Shown here piece after piece: positions 51,415 through 62,036 of a stretch of DNA of 64,000 nt. Position 1 is the stretch's first letter; every line of letters starts with the position of its first letter. The stretch spans positions 1,506,170-1,570,169 of the forward strand of contig CP073216.1 of the NCBI GenBank assembly GCA_020342235.1, given 5' to 3'. Source of the DNA: Saccharomycopsis phalli. Lineage: Eukaryota > Ascomycota > Saccharomycetes > Ascoideales > Saccharomycopsidaceae. The notes under the pieces are model-generated. The model was not told where the DNA came from. It did not search any database and worked only from the letters and a program-made list of their open reading frames with translations. The translations under genes and the position numbers were made by a program.

Positions 51415-52896
51415 ATGAAAGCTAACTTAGTTTTATGTTTTGCCATCTTATCTTCTCTTGGTTCCGCCTTTTGGAGAATGCCGGTTCAGGCTCCAATTGT
51501 CTACGGCCGTCTTGATTCGATCGTCAACCCGGGAGGAATTGGATCCCACAACCACATGATTGCAGGTGGTACTGGATTCAACGCTGGAGAAACCTACGAG
51601 GACACTCAAAACGCCAAGGACACTACTGCTGTTGTCACTGCTGACAAGTCCAACTACTGGGTTCCAACTTTGCATTTTTGGGATTCGTCCAAGGAAGAGG
51701 ACCAATTCACCTCGGTCGAGCCAGTTGGAGGTCTCTTGGCATACTATTTGCAACGGTACAACTCTGATACCGACACCAAGTTGACTGCCTTCCCACCAGG
51801 ATTCAGAATGCTTGCTGGTAGCCCAGTGCGTAGAAGTTTTGATGAGAACTCTCTTGCTGACAGAGCCATCAACTACGTGTGCTTGGGTCCAAACTACGAG
51901 TACAACGTTGCCAACTTCTCCTTCCCTGGTTTGACTTGTGACAATGGTTTCCGTCAACAAATGGTCTTCCCATCTTGTTGGGACGGTAAGAACCTTTACA
52001 TCCCAGGAAATGGCCACATGGCTTACCCAGATGGTGTTGACAACGGTGTCTGTCCACCAACTCACCCAGTCAGAACAATGACATTGTTTTACGAAGTCAC
52101 CTGGAATATCGCTGCCTTTAAGGACCAATGGGAAAGTGCCAGTGCTGCCAATGCTAAGTACGCTGCTGAACACAATGTCTCCTATCCAAACGGAATTGCT
52201 CACCCACTTGTCTGGTCTGTCGGTGACCCAACTGGTTACGGGTCTCACGGTGACTTCTTCAACGGATGGGATATCGAGATTCTCCAAGAGGCTATTGACA
52301 CTTGTACCAACCAATCTGGTCAAATTGAGGACTGTCCTGTATTTGCCAACCACATGCAAGGATATGACGTTGCTGGTACTTTCACGATCCCAGACCCACT
52401 CAACGAGCCAAACTTCGGTACTTTCTCCTCTTTGCCAGGTAACAACCCAATCCAGTTCGGTCCAGCAGCGGCCACTATGGGACCAATTCCAACTGCTAGC
52501 TGGAATATTCCTCCAAAGGCTGCCCCAACTGGTGTCATTCCTTACAACGGTTCTGGTGCTTCTGATGCCAATGCTACCGATTCTACTACAACCTCTGGTT
52601 TCTCTGCTTCTTCATCTATCAACACTGCATCAACTATGATCACCGCTTCCGCCTCAACCGACTCTGCCGCTTCCGCCTCAGGCAACAACAACACCATGAT
52701 TTCTGGTGTTTCTGCCGTTACCAAAAACGTCAACGGCTCTGCTCCAATTGATTCCGCTTCTTCTTGGGCCGCTTCGTCTTCTTGGGCTACTACCTCATCT
52801 TGGGGAGATGCTTCTACTTCAACCCTTGCTAGCAACGCTGGCTTTACTTCTTCTAGCGCACTTTACACTTGCAACTGTCCATGTGCTTGCAACTAG
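51415..52896 (+). CDS. Secreted DUF1996-domain protein
   Basis: 493 residues. The signal peptide is MKANLVLCFAILSSLGSA. A DUF1996 domain covers ~residues 22-310: FWRMPVQAPIVYGRLDSIVNPG, SHNHMIAGGTGF, NYWVPTLHFW, FPSCWDGKNLY, GHMAYPD and HGDFFNGWDIEILQEAI. The C-terminal ~150 residues are Ser/Thr/Ala-rich, likely O-mannosylated, ending in a Cys-rich tail (CNCPCACN). DUF1996 is widespread in secreted fungal proteins; its biochemical function is unknown. Codon use is strongly biased (TTG/CTT for Leu, no CTG in the codons I read), which suggests high expression. The conserved His and Cys residues are present. Confidence 0.92.
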   Translation: MKANLVLCFAILSSLGSAFWRMPVQAPIVYGRLDSIVNPGGIGSHNHMIAGGTGFNAGETYEDTQNAKDTTAVVTADKSNYWVPTLHFWDSSKEEDQFTSVEPVGGLLAYYLQRYNSDTDTKLTAFPPGFRMLAGSPVRRSFDENSLADRAINYVCLGPNYEYNVANFSFPGLTCDNGFRQQMVFPSCWDGKNLYIPGNGHMAYPDGVDNGVCPPTHPVRTMTLFYEVTWNIAAFKDQWESASAANAKYAAEHNVSYPNGIAHPLVWSVGDPTGYGSHGDFFNGWDIEILQEAIDTCTNQSGQIEDCPVFANHMQGYDVAGTFTIPDPLNEPNFGTFSSLPGNNPIQFGPAAATMGPIPTASWNIPPKAAPTGVIPYNGSGASDANATDSTTTSGFSASSSINTASTMITASASTDSAASASGNNNTMISGVSAVTKNVNGSAPIDSASSWAASSSWATTSSWGDASTSTLASNAGFTSSSALYTCNCPCACN

Positions 52897-53269
52897 ACAG
52901 TAATTTTGAAATTATGTCTTAGTTTATAAATATACCTATAATTCAATTCTATGGATTTATATTACTAGTAGAACTGTATATGTATTGTAGATACCTAAGT
53001 GATAGATAACTGGATGTATGCATACAATGTGGATAATGAGGAAAATGTATAAAAGTAAAATGAGTTGGATTAAGATTATTCATTTGTCTAATAAATTAGA
53101 CACTATTGTATTAGCAAAAGTAAAGATATTTATCGAGGTTGTGAACTGCCTTTGAAAATAACCCATAAGAACAACCACTCTATATTCTGTATACGCATTG
53201 CGCATCTAGATTTTGTCCTCAGAGACGCCTCATCAAGAATCAACCACAAAGCGTAATAGATGATACAGA
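52897..53269. other. 3' flank of DUF1996 gene, no gene seen
   Basis: AT-rich. Confidence 0.4.
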
Positions 53270-54060
53270 ATCTGCCGGACTCTTATAATAGCCAGACAAT
53301 AGTGATCACACTGAAATACCAGAAAGTATATGCCCTGAAGAAGCCATCCAGAAAACGGTCACCGAAGAATGGCAACGGATCATTGATTCCAAGGCTATCT
53401 GCTTCTTGTCCCACTACATGATGTTACGATAAGGCGAAATTCAAAGGAATACTGAAAAATCAAATCTACTACCTTCAGAAGCCCTAGCTGGACCCAAATA
53501 AACACTATGTAAGTTCAACCAACTACTCAGCAAACAAGGCCTAATAACATATAAAACTAGGTGCTTATTGTCGTAGTTTAGATTACCGTCTTAGTCAGAC
53601 ATAGTATTAGAAAGAACTTTATACTACTTAATTATTATTTTTTGTTCCTTTAGGATCTAGATAACCGGATTGGGCTCTGCTAGATGTAAATTCTAGCTGA
53701 ATTGTTCCGGAAAATTGTGTTCTCTCTATAAAGAAGACGACCTCCTTATATAGACGTTTGAACCTCCTCCGAGCAATTCTGACTCTTATATTCAGACAAT
53801 ATGGGAGTTAAAAACTGATAGAATTCTACTCATTAGTGCAGTACTAGTAGATTCCTTCTCTCTACAGCACATTAGGAGAGCTACCGTGCTAGTCCCTCAA
53901 CAGTTCAGAAAAAAGTTCTTTGCTCTTCCTATTCTCCTTACACCACACTTGCACAAATACTAGCTGTGTGTTTTTATCTCTGCTACATAGTTTTCTTCCG
54001 ACAACTACCTCGCGGCGCCGTCCTTAGTAGTAGACAATGAAGTATCAACCTCCATAGTAT
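53270..54060 (+). pseudogene. Decayed LINE C-terminal relic
   Basis: Reads TEEWQRIIDSKAICFLSHY at ~53360-53420 and SEALAGPK, then QLLSKQ, at ~53480-53550. This aligns with the motif series at 15276 but with stops and frameshifts. 53640-53710 is the inverted match to 15180-15240; 53860-54030 resembles 32740-32935. Confidence 0.5.
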
Positions 54061-55115
54061 AGATATTGCCTTAATTAATAATTATTATTTTGTTTCAAGT
54101 AACTGAATGTAGAAAAATCATGATCGACATGCAGATTATTATGAGAGGAGACTAGAGGCTGAGCTGCAAAGCTAAGCCCATTCGGGTATAGTATAAATAG
54201 AAAGCATATTAGCTAGGGAAGAGAATAAGTGCCGAGTTATCGACTGTAGCAATATATGTAGACCATAATAGTTTGAACACGCAAGTTTCAATACTTTTTC
54301 AGGCGTGAAGCTGGTTTCATTAGTAGAGTTCAGTATCAGAACACAAGTGAGTTGCAGTAAATTTGGGAGTCCTTTTTGAGACGTTTTTGTTCTATTAAAA
54401 AGTCCGCTGTCGTATAAAGTGTTTTTGTTATGGCATCAGAAATTCCGATGATTGGAATCTGCAGAGAGGTCACTTTTAGTATATCTTGAATTATAGAGTG
54501 TTGTGGAATTATTAGTCTTGCTACTCAACCAATTTGTGCTGATTTCAATAGGCTGGTGCGGATTGGGTTTTGCAAGGACCCTTTAATGACCCATCGCATT
54601 GCCTTATTTATTGTCAATGATTTGAACAGAGTCTGAGGTGAAGGTGTGGAGGTTGACATTTGAATTTCAAATGCCAGTTTAAAGATTAAGTTGAATGACA
54701 TAATTTAAATAAATATTTATCCAAAGCTATACCTATACTACTGTCCTTGGAGTGTTTATGGAACATTGATGGTGTACAGTATCCGCATCTAGTACATAAA
54801 ATGTTATTTTTGGTGTTGAATGCGGTCTTGTTTGATGTGATACAAAGATTTGACCTATGTGTAATTGACAGGCCTTGTTTCATGCTCATTTGGGTTTGAG
54901 TCAGATTTTCAAAAGGAGTAGTTAAGCCTTTTCAATGCTTATTAAGATAGGATTCTTGCGTCATTTCTCACAATAGATATGGAGAATAATCTCCTTGGAG
55001 TCAATGTGTTATGTTATTCTTCAGTAATTTTGTCTGGCTTCTTTGGAGGCACGCCATTTCTAGGGAAGCAGAGTGACCATTATTATCAGGTTATCACATT
55101 AGTTGTATTGGACCC
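54061..55115. other. Subtelomeric, no gene seen
   Basis: AT-rich. It may include unrecognisable retroelement debris. Confidence 0.4.
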
Positions 55116-56520
55116 CTATGGTTTTTTAGCTCGTTGACTGGCTTTGATTAAGATATCGTTAAAGGACCGTTGGTTATGTATACTAGTGCCAGGGGCTTTG
55201 AACGTCTCTCTGATGACGGGATATGCAGTGTGTTGGTCATTTTGAAGTCTCCCTTCGATTGGAGTATTGATAATATGTTGAATAGGATTCTTGAGATGCA
55301 CATTAATGTTCAATTTGGCATATTTGTCAATAGCTATATTTTTAAGGATGTACTGGAGAGATGGAGATCCAGTTTCAAAGCCGAAGACTCCGAAGTGTGG
55401 TAATCTAGCATTTCTCTCAATGGCGTCCATATCTTACTATTGTAGATATTCTGATTCTTGTTACTATTCTAGCTATTTTCTGTCCTAATTATATTCTTCT
55501 CTGAGATGCATTCAGTTATCCTTAGCTTCAGATGTCTGTACTGGTGATCTCTTTAATGTATGTGATCGCTGTCGATCTCCTCAATTAATGAGATCCCCAA
55601 CAGGACGATCTCCTTAATCTTTTAGATCTTCAACACGATGGTGCTTGATATTAATATGCCTAGTGCCAGGTACATGGTAGTCTTCTAAAATACTTGGATC
55701 TTTGTCGTATTATTCGTATCAAGTATAGAGTGTAGATCTCTATGCCTTACAATATCATTGGGGAATATACATGTTTTGAGTGAAGTAAATGAAGTACGCC
55801 CCTTTGCTCCATGGGTGATTCGACTGAGAGTCCAGATGAGTTGCATGGCTCTCTTTGGTTAGATCATCATGCCGTTGATGTCCTTGTGATTTGAGTCGGG
55901 GAGTTTGTCCTTGACTCGAAGTTTTGTTCTCCAATTGATTATTTCTGGTAGAGTCCCCATTTGCTTCATTTGATGCGAAAGATCGTGTCGTCCACGTTAT
56001 TGAAAGCACCTTCAATTCCTACCAATGCAGCACCTATGTGGAGGTATTTTGAAGGTAAGGTGCGGATATCTTGCGTAATCATCAGTGATTCTTTTTCATT
56101 TTGTTCATTTTCGTACCGGCAGACCTCCACCAGAGTCATGATTTCATAAGTTGAACAATAATCTGTTTGGCTGCCAAACTGTTCATCGGGTAGTTGATTG
56201 ATACTGCTAGGCGTTTGGTTATAATTGACTCGTAAATCTTCTTTGTGATATCTAGTAAGCTGATTGGAGGTATGCCTTTGCATCGATATATGGCATTCAG
56301 GGCTTGGGAATCGCTACTATGATGCCTTCTTTCCACTGATCTGGAAGATGTCTAAGCAAAGACGTGCGTTGAAACCATTTAGTTTGCGAATGTGGTTCCC
56401 TTGTATAGTTGGCCAATCTGTCCCACTGGTATTTGATTTGGCTGTGGGACTTTCAGTATTTTTGAGTAGCTGGAGAAGGAATATGAACACACACAGCCAT
56501 TGCCAACTTTAGACAGTAGA
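55116..56520 (-). pseudogene. Broken LINE-type reverse transcriptase
   Basis: On the minus strand, in order but in shifting frames: HLPDQWKEGIIVAIPKP (~56300-56350, followed by a stop), IPPISLLDITKKIYESII (~56215-56270), EQFGSQTDYCSTYEIMTLVEV (~56110-56185) and LVGIEGAFNNVD (~55985-56020). These match the RT0-RT2 blocks of non-LTR retrotransposons (W..A.I..IPKP, YRPISLL...K..E, QFGF..GRST and the IEGAFDNV block). The polymerase FADD box is not visible. The element is further split by a solo LTR at 55396-55635. Several frameshifts and stops make it dead. Confidence 0.7.
55396..55635 (+). mobile_element. Solo LTR (family 2)
   Basis: 240 bp, TGTGGTAATCTAGC ... AGATCTTCAACA. The flanks CGAAG and CGATG differ by one base, so this is a slightly decayed target duplication. 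Inserted into the LINE relic. Confidence 0.85.
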
Positions 56521-56594
56521 AGAGACAATAAAATGCATGAATTTGTGATGTTATATTAGTATAGCTTAATAAATATCAACTAATGCTTCAGATG

Positions 56595-57560
56595 CTATCC
56601 TAAGCCATTGCCAATTAACGGTGCATTGGTCCCTTTGAACAGCTTGACTTCATGTGGGTTGGAATGATCTCGGAGCAATTGCTTCATATCTCTTGAACTG
56701 TAATCGTCATGCATATAGGTGACTCCTGGGTCTGGGTGAGTTGAAATGAAATAAGCAATAAGACCTGATACTTGCGGAGCGGCATATGAGGTACCCCTGA
56801 TTTGAACATTATCAAAGACAAGTTTGTCAGCTATGGCAAAAAAATCGACGCACTGTCCCCAGTTTGAAAATTCGGACTCAACATTATTATAATCACATGA
56901 CCCAACGACAATGGCGCGTTTTGAACTAGCCAATGGAATTCTGCAGGCATCTTCATTTGCATTACCCGAAGCAATTACCACATGAACGCTTGGATTTCGG
57001 CGAAGTAACTTATCTAAATCATCCAGGATCATGTGTGGTGTATCAAATGGACGATCATTGTAGCCAATACTGACATTGATAACAATGCCTTTGGGATGTG
57101 AATTTCGACGATTTGCGTGATAGTCATTGATTGCAAATATAATTCCATCAATAACATCGTCTATGATACTTCCCTTTTTAAATCTTGCAGGGATGAAAAA
57201 TACTTGGGCATTTGGTGCCACACCTATATCTTTTCCAGCAGCAAGAAGAGCGCCATTCATACCATGATAAGAATTATCTGGAGGTGCGCGATATTTATCC
57301 TTTTGATCCATATAAAGGAGCTCGGGTTGATGGATAAAATAATCTTTGTAACTAAGCAATGATACCAGAGGAGCAGAGTCGACGATGTAGAGTGCCACAC
57401 CTTCACCAGCCTGTGACTGATACTTATAGTAGTATGGACCAGTGGCAGGTAGAAATTCGGCGGAACTTGAGATGCGGGCCAAATACTCTGGTGATTTTTG
57501 TGTGATGATATTTGCGAAGGTTAGATGGAGGAAATGACAGAAGAGTATTGTCAGGAGCAT
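56595..57560 (-). CDS. Small secreted S8 subtilase lacking a propeptide (copy 1)
   Basis: 321 residues from the ATG at 57560; the TTG at 57569 is unlikely. A signal peptide (MLLTILFCHFLHLTFA) leads almost directly into the catalytic domain (YLARISSSAEFLPATG). Proteinase K-type catalytic residues are present: Asp61 in YIVDSAPL, His99 in NSYHGMNGALLAAG, oxyanion Asn200 in IASGNANEDAC and Ser258 in RGTSYAAPQVSG. The usual HGTHVAG is altered to HGMNGAL, so the second conserved His is missing. SSFSN-like SEFSNWGQCVDFF also matches. No I9 inhibitor propeptide is encoded, which is unusual because it normally guides folding. Paralogue of 62037 and of the degenerate protein at 1096. Confidence 0.85.
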   Translation of the reverse strand: MLLTILFCHFLHLTFANIITQKSPEYLARISSSAEFLPATGPYYYKYQSQAGEGVALYIVDSAPLVSLLSYKDYFIHQPELLYMDQKDKYRAPPDNSYHGMNGALLAAGKDIGVAPNAQVFFIPARFKKGSIIDDVIDGIIFAINDYHANRRNSHPKGIVINVSIGYNDRPFDTPHMILDDLDKLLRRNPSVHVVIASGNANEDACRIPLASSKRAIVVGSCDYNNVESEFSNWGQCVDFFAIADKLVFDNVQIRGTSYAAPQVSGLIAYFISTHPDPGVTYMHDDYSSRDMKQLLRDHSNPHEVKLFKGTNAPLIGNGLG

Positions 57561-59166
57561 AAGGAACAAAAGAGTTAATGTAGGAATATGAAAGGTTAAG
57601 GTTGGTTATGAAAGGTTAAGGTGGGGATACGAAAGGTTAAGTAGGTTATTGGAACATTATCGTTGGAAGGAAGCCGTGCGTAATTCTGGAGCGTCTAAAA
57701 GATGGACTAAAAATTGAACGAATCAAGGACGAATCAAAAAGAAAGATTATTATGAGAAGAAAAATAAGATATAATTATTTGAAATCCATAAAATTAGGAA
57801 ATTTTTAATAGGGGGAGGTATGGTTGATAGAATGAAGGAACTAAACAATAGATTGTAGGATAACGAGTATTGATTGGAACGGCATAAAGTAGATGAGAGG
57901 AGAATAAGTGACGACTGAGATATGGAAGAATTTAGTCGGAGAAAAAAAAAGAATAAAAAAAAGAATAAAAAAAAGAATAAAAAAAAGAACAAAAAAATAA
58001 ATAAAAAAAAAAGAATAAAAAAGAGTGAGTTATTGAGGAGAGAAGTTATTAAGTATTGAGGGAATGTAAGGATACAATGGGACGCCGACGCAAATAAATG
58101 ATAGAGAAGGAAACAACAGGGAATAGTATGATTGAGTATAGGTGAAAATGAGTGCATGAGAGGGAGGTGTTCGTAAAAATAGTTGAAACGTTTTAGATAT
58201 GCATTAGATTGCTTATGCATTAGATGCCTTGAACATGGAAAATAATTTGTGGTAATTGTCGTACTACTTGTTGAAGTTTATATTTGCCAGGGAGGTTGGA
58301 CTTGATAACCTGTATTAGTTATATAAACTTTTTTAATAGTTGTTTTGTTCCTTTGGGATTGAATAACCATATGGGTGTGATCACTTAAAGTATAATTGTC
58401 TAAAATAATATAGCGGAGTCCGACCTTATGGGAAGTCGGGCACTTAATGGAATATTGTCAAACATTCTCTTAAGTTGTACTCAGATAATGTCTGCACCAC
58501 TATTGGCCAGGTATGTCTAGTGTCTACATAGCTAGTCTGAGTTATGCTAAACCACGACGATAATATCCACAGCTTCCTTCCCTAACTCTAAGATAATTCC
58601 AACATAGTCTGTATCCTTTAGGTTTTTGATGTACCTTATCTGGTATTCATAAGCAGCAAGATTGCAAGTTTCCTCGGGGTTGCACTAAGATGCAGCCTCA
58701 TGCACACACGACAATATTGTAATCCTCATTGTGGGCTGGTGTAGCTTGAGTCACCGTGAGAAACCAACTGAGCTTGACCATAGAGTGTTGCTTGATGTGG
58801 AGTACTTCTTTTTGATATGGAGTCTTGACTTTAAAGTGGACCTATTGGAGACAATCTCATGAGATCAAAGTGGGTCTGCTTCTTCTTGCTGTGTCTTGCC
58901 TTGTGCTTGCTGAGTCTGTAGATCACTCTTCGGATGCAATAGCATTATTCTGATACGAATTTCGTTGTCGCTTCATCAGGAAAGAATAATCGAGCCGAGT
59001 AGTAATAGTCAGCGTCTGGAGGAATGATAGACCAGTCCGGAAGGTTCACTGGTTGGATGAGTGGTCTTAGCGCTTAGCACAAGACTTATCCTTCCCATTG
59101 TTTGTGTTTGAAAACTCTAGTGATTTATTGTGCTAATCTGTCTGGTGGGTAGCTTACTGAAACGTT
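57561..59166. other. Subtelomeric, low-complexity, no gene seen
   Basis: 57601-57645 repeats GAAAGGTTAAGG. 57940-58025 is A-rich (AAAAAAGAATAA words), and its minus-strand Phe-rich ORF (57750-58220) is an artefact. Confidence 0.5.
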
Positions 59167-60134
59167 TTAGATGAATGGTAAGACCCAAGACTTAATGTTA
59201 ATGGGTGCTGGTGATCTAAGGGCTTCTTGAAGTTTGAATTTGTTTTCATCGGAGAATGGTTCATTAAGATGTATTTCAATGTGATAGACCGGGATTAGTG
59301 TAATTATTGGAATTTTTCTATCAGCCTGAGCGACGATATTCTTGGATTTGGTGTAAAATTGGTCGCCTTTCGCGGAATCCCACACTTCACTATGAGGGAT
59401 AACATAATAGGCCAGTCTGCCTGCGGATTCTATGTCTATGCCATTTGGTTTTGGCGCGCGAGTTTTAATCCGGGTGTTGAAGATCTCAGAGATTAAGGAG
59501 ATCACCGGTACAGACATCTAAAGTTAAGGATAATTGAATGCATCTCAGAGAAGAATATGAATAGGACAGAATATAGCTAAAACAGTAACAAAATTTAGAA
59601 TATTTACAATAGGAGACATGAAAGCCATTGAGAGAAATGCTAGATTGCGACACCGGGCGGTGGTTCGGCTGCTTTGGTGAGGTGTATTGAAGCTTTAAAA
59701 AGGCGCCGCCTGTTTGGAAATACCAAATAATATCCATTTGCCCAGCTTCGCGGTTGGAGGAGGGTCATTGTGTCAATTTGGACAAGGGCAGCGATGTCTC
59801 CGATTGCAGTGATGAGTATTCTCAAGACTTCATTAGGGTCTTGAGCCCCGGCATCAATTGAATATTTTGAATTTCCTGTTTGGGAGGAGTGGGCGGCTTC
59901 ATAATGTTGGATAAGACTTTGATCGACGTTTTGTCGGTTCCTAGTTTGTAACGGTGGCGAGTTTTCGCGTCATGGAGTGGAATACATACTTGTTTCGTCT
60001 TGTGGCCGGTCGGTTTTGTCCTCCTCAGTGAGGTCGTAGGTATTTGGTGCTTGGCGGTTGAGCTGTGTTGATTGTGCCCTGGTGATGTTTAAATCAATTT
60101 CAGTCTGGTTAATGGATTCTCCTTGAGAAACCAT
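59167..60134 (-). pseudogene. Gag-like retroelement ORF, interrupted by a solo LTR
   Basis: The minus strand starts MVSQGESINQTEIDLNITR at 60134. It continues, with one stop codon, through EVLRILITAIGDIAALVQID and FPNRRRLFKASIHLTK to PPPG at ~59655, where the LTR 59475-59652 intervenes. It then resumes in another frame (RAPKPNGIDIESAGRLAYY ... SWVLPFI) to 59167. It has no recognised domain. The hydrophilic, Gln-rich start followed by a globular part recalls a Gag or LINE ORF1 protein. Assignment as gag-like is inference. Confidence 0.45.
59475..59652 (-). mobile_element. Solo LTR (family 2) with exact target duplication
   Basis: 178 bp, plus strand TGTTGAAGATCTCAG ... TAGATTGCGACA. Target duplication CCGGG at 59470-59474 and 59653-59657, exact. 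Splits the gag-like ORF. Confidence 0.93.
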
Positions 60135-60139
60135 TTGGC

Positions 60140-60532
60140 TTGCTGTTGTTTGGATCCCTATGGGTCACCCGGAGGTTCGTACTAATTCTGTTTTTCACCA
60201 AATTAGGAAAAACTCGTTTTTCCACGGTATGGTTTAAAAGATATGTAACTGGACTAGATAACACAGGAAGCAAAAATGTCGATATCCCAGTGGGTTCAGG
60301 CCAGTGTACTATTCAGCTTGATTTTAAGACTGGCACTAGGACTACCCATGCCCACATTCACCCCGGTTATTTACATCAAAAGTGGTACCCCAACACCACA
60401 GATCCTACTCAACTCATTGGTAGTAATGAAACCCGTGAGATAGTTCATGAACACATCGAGCCAAAACCTGGTCGGTTTAAGTTTATTCCAAACTTTATAG
60501 ATCGTTGGAATACCAAGAGTAACAATTCCTAA
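60140..60532 (+). pseudogene. Open frame without ATG, unknown retroelement-like fragment
   Basis: 130 codons without any in-frame ATG, containing STVWFKRYVTG, then TIQLDFKTGTRTTHAHIHPG and RFKFIPNFIDRWNTK. The composition is protein-like, but I recognise no family. Flanked by retroelement relics on both sides; probably a fragment of one. Confidence 0.3.
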
Positions 60533-60580
60533 ATGTACTCTTCACCTGGATATGTTAAAGCCAGTCACCCCATATACCCC

Positions 60581-60789
60581 TGTTAAATATCTGAGAGTTA
60601 AGGAAGTCATACATACAGACATCCGGAGATAAGGTGATCACTGGTACAAACATCTGAAGATAAGGATAATTGAATACATCTCAGAGAAGAATATAAATAG
60701 GACAGAAAATAGCTAGAATAGCAACAAGAATTAGAATATCTGCAATAGTAAGATATGGAAGCCATTGAGTAGAACGCTAGATGACGACA
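60581..60789 (-). mobile_element. Solo LTR (family 2)
   Basis: 209 bp, plus strand TGTTAAATATCTGAGAG ... CGCTAGATGACGACA. The flanks ACCCC and ACCCA differ by one base. Confidence 0.8.
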
Positions 60790-61107
60790 ACCCAGATATT
60801 AGAACGTATGAAGCGGTCGCTCAAATACTTGAAAAACGACTCGAAGAGGATCGACCACCGATACAGGAACTACAACGATCCTGCATCCAGATGCTCAAGG
60901 AAATGGCCTCTGAACGGGTAACCAAATAATTTCAAGAATTGGTCACATCTCATAGTGATTCACTTCCAAACAACTACAGTTACGCACGCAAAATCAGCGC
61001 CATACCGCTCAAAATGCACCAAGAAATGACCAAGCTTTCCCTCACAGAGGGGCTCACAGCCTCAAAGGCAATCCTCCGTTCAATATCTAGATTAGTTCAG
61101 TGGAACA
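60790..61107 (+). pseudogene. LINE C-terminal relic
   Basis: DNA closely related to 15288-15480 (shared CATCCAGATGCTCAAG, AAATGGCCTC and GACTCACTTCCAAAC-like words). It reads QELVTSHSDSLPNNYSYARK, then LTASKAILRS; a TAA interrupts it at ~60926. Confidence 0.6.
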
Positions 61108-61267
61108 TGTTGAATATCTAAGACTAAGGAGATTGTCAGTACCAATGATCTCCCTTATGTACAAGATCTCTTGCGGTCTGCTTAAATCATGAAATATTTG
61201 ACAGACAATATTCTTCCTCCGAGATATTCAACAGACAATCTCTTTATTCTGAGACATCCAATCTCCT

Positions 61268-61496
61268 TGTTGAAGAATACTACTTTAGGATAAGGCTTGA
61301 CTAAAACACTATTGGAGTTACTATTCTAGGATAAGATTCAACCGACAAATGAGACAGGTATCCGGAATAGGAACAAACGGATAAACAGAATGTTGAGTAT
61401 AAATAATATAGGATATGAATAGGTAGAACAACAAGAATTGACTTATTTACACTAAGTAAATATGGAAACCGTACAGAGAGAAGCTGGATTATAACA
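61268..61496 (-). mobile_element. Solo LTR (family 2) nested, exact target duplication
   Basis: 229 bp, plus strand TGTTGAAGAATACTAC ... CTGGATTATAACA, flanked by CTCCT at 61263-61267 and 61497-61501. Confidence 0.9.
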
Positions 61497-61554
61497 CTCC
61501 TTAGTCCTGGATATTCAACAAAGATGAATCATCTATAACAGTAGATATGAAAGC

Positions 61555-61752
61555 TGTCGTAATCTGGAGTTTCTCTCAATGACTTCCATATCTTACTGTT
61601 GTAGATATTCTTATTCTTGTTACTATTCTAACTATTTCCTGTCCTATTTATAATCTCTTCTGAGATGCCTTCAGTCACCTTTAACTTATGAGATCCTTAT
61701 CAAAATAACCTTCTAAGGTTGTAAGATCATGTTAAGATGACCTCCTTCAACA
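61555..61752 (+). mobile_element. Solo LTR (family 2) nested, exact target duplication
   Basis: 198 bp, TGTCGTAATCTGGAG ... CTCCTTCAACA, flanked by AAAGC at 61550-61554 and 61753-61757. Inserted in opposite orientation into the older LTR. Confidence 0.92.
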
Positions 61753-61787
61753 AAAGCCACAGGGAAAATGCTAGATTACGACATAAT

Positions 61788-62034
61788 TGTCGTAATCTAG
61801 CAGATCCTTATGGCATCCATATCTACTGTTATAGATAATTCATCTTTTTGTTACTATTCTAGCTATTTTCTGTCCTATTTATATTATTCTCTAAGATGCA
61901 TTCAGTTATCCTTAACTTCAGATGTCTGTACCGGTGATCTCCTTAATGTATGACCCCACTGTCCATCGCATTAATTTATGAGATCCCCAATAGGACGATC
62001 TCCTTAGTCTCTCAGATCTTCAACATCTTCAACA
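61788..62034 (+). mobile_element. Solo LTR (family 2) abutting a subtilase stop codon
   Basis: 247 bp, TGTCGTAATCTAGCAG ... CATCTTCAACA. It lies 4 bp from the previous LTR end, in a near-palindromic junction, and ends 2 bp before the stop codon (62037-62039) of the convergent subtilase gene. No clear target duplication. Confidence 0.85.
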
Positions 62035-62036
62035 AA

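Larger units (their letters stand above)
61108..61783 (-). mobile_element. Old LTR (family 2) interrupted by two younger LTRs
   Basis: Plus strand begins TGTTGAATATCTAAGACTAA at 61108 and ends GCTAGATTACGACA at 61783, i.e. a minus-strand LTR. It is split by the insertions 61268-61496 and 61555-61752. The outer target duplication is not recognisable. Confidence 0.65.

Noticed and set aside
57750-58220. 156-codon Phe/Leu-rich minus-strand ORF
   Set aside because: Produced by A-rich low-complexity DNA (AAAAAAGAATAA repeats).
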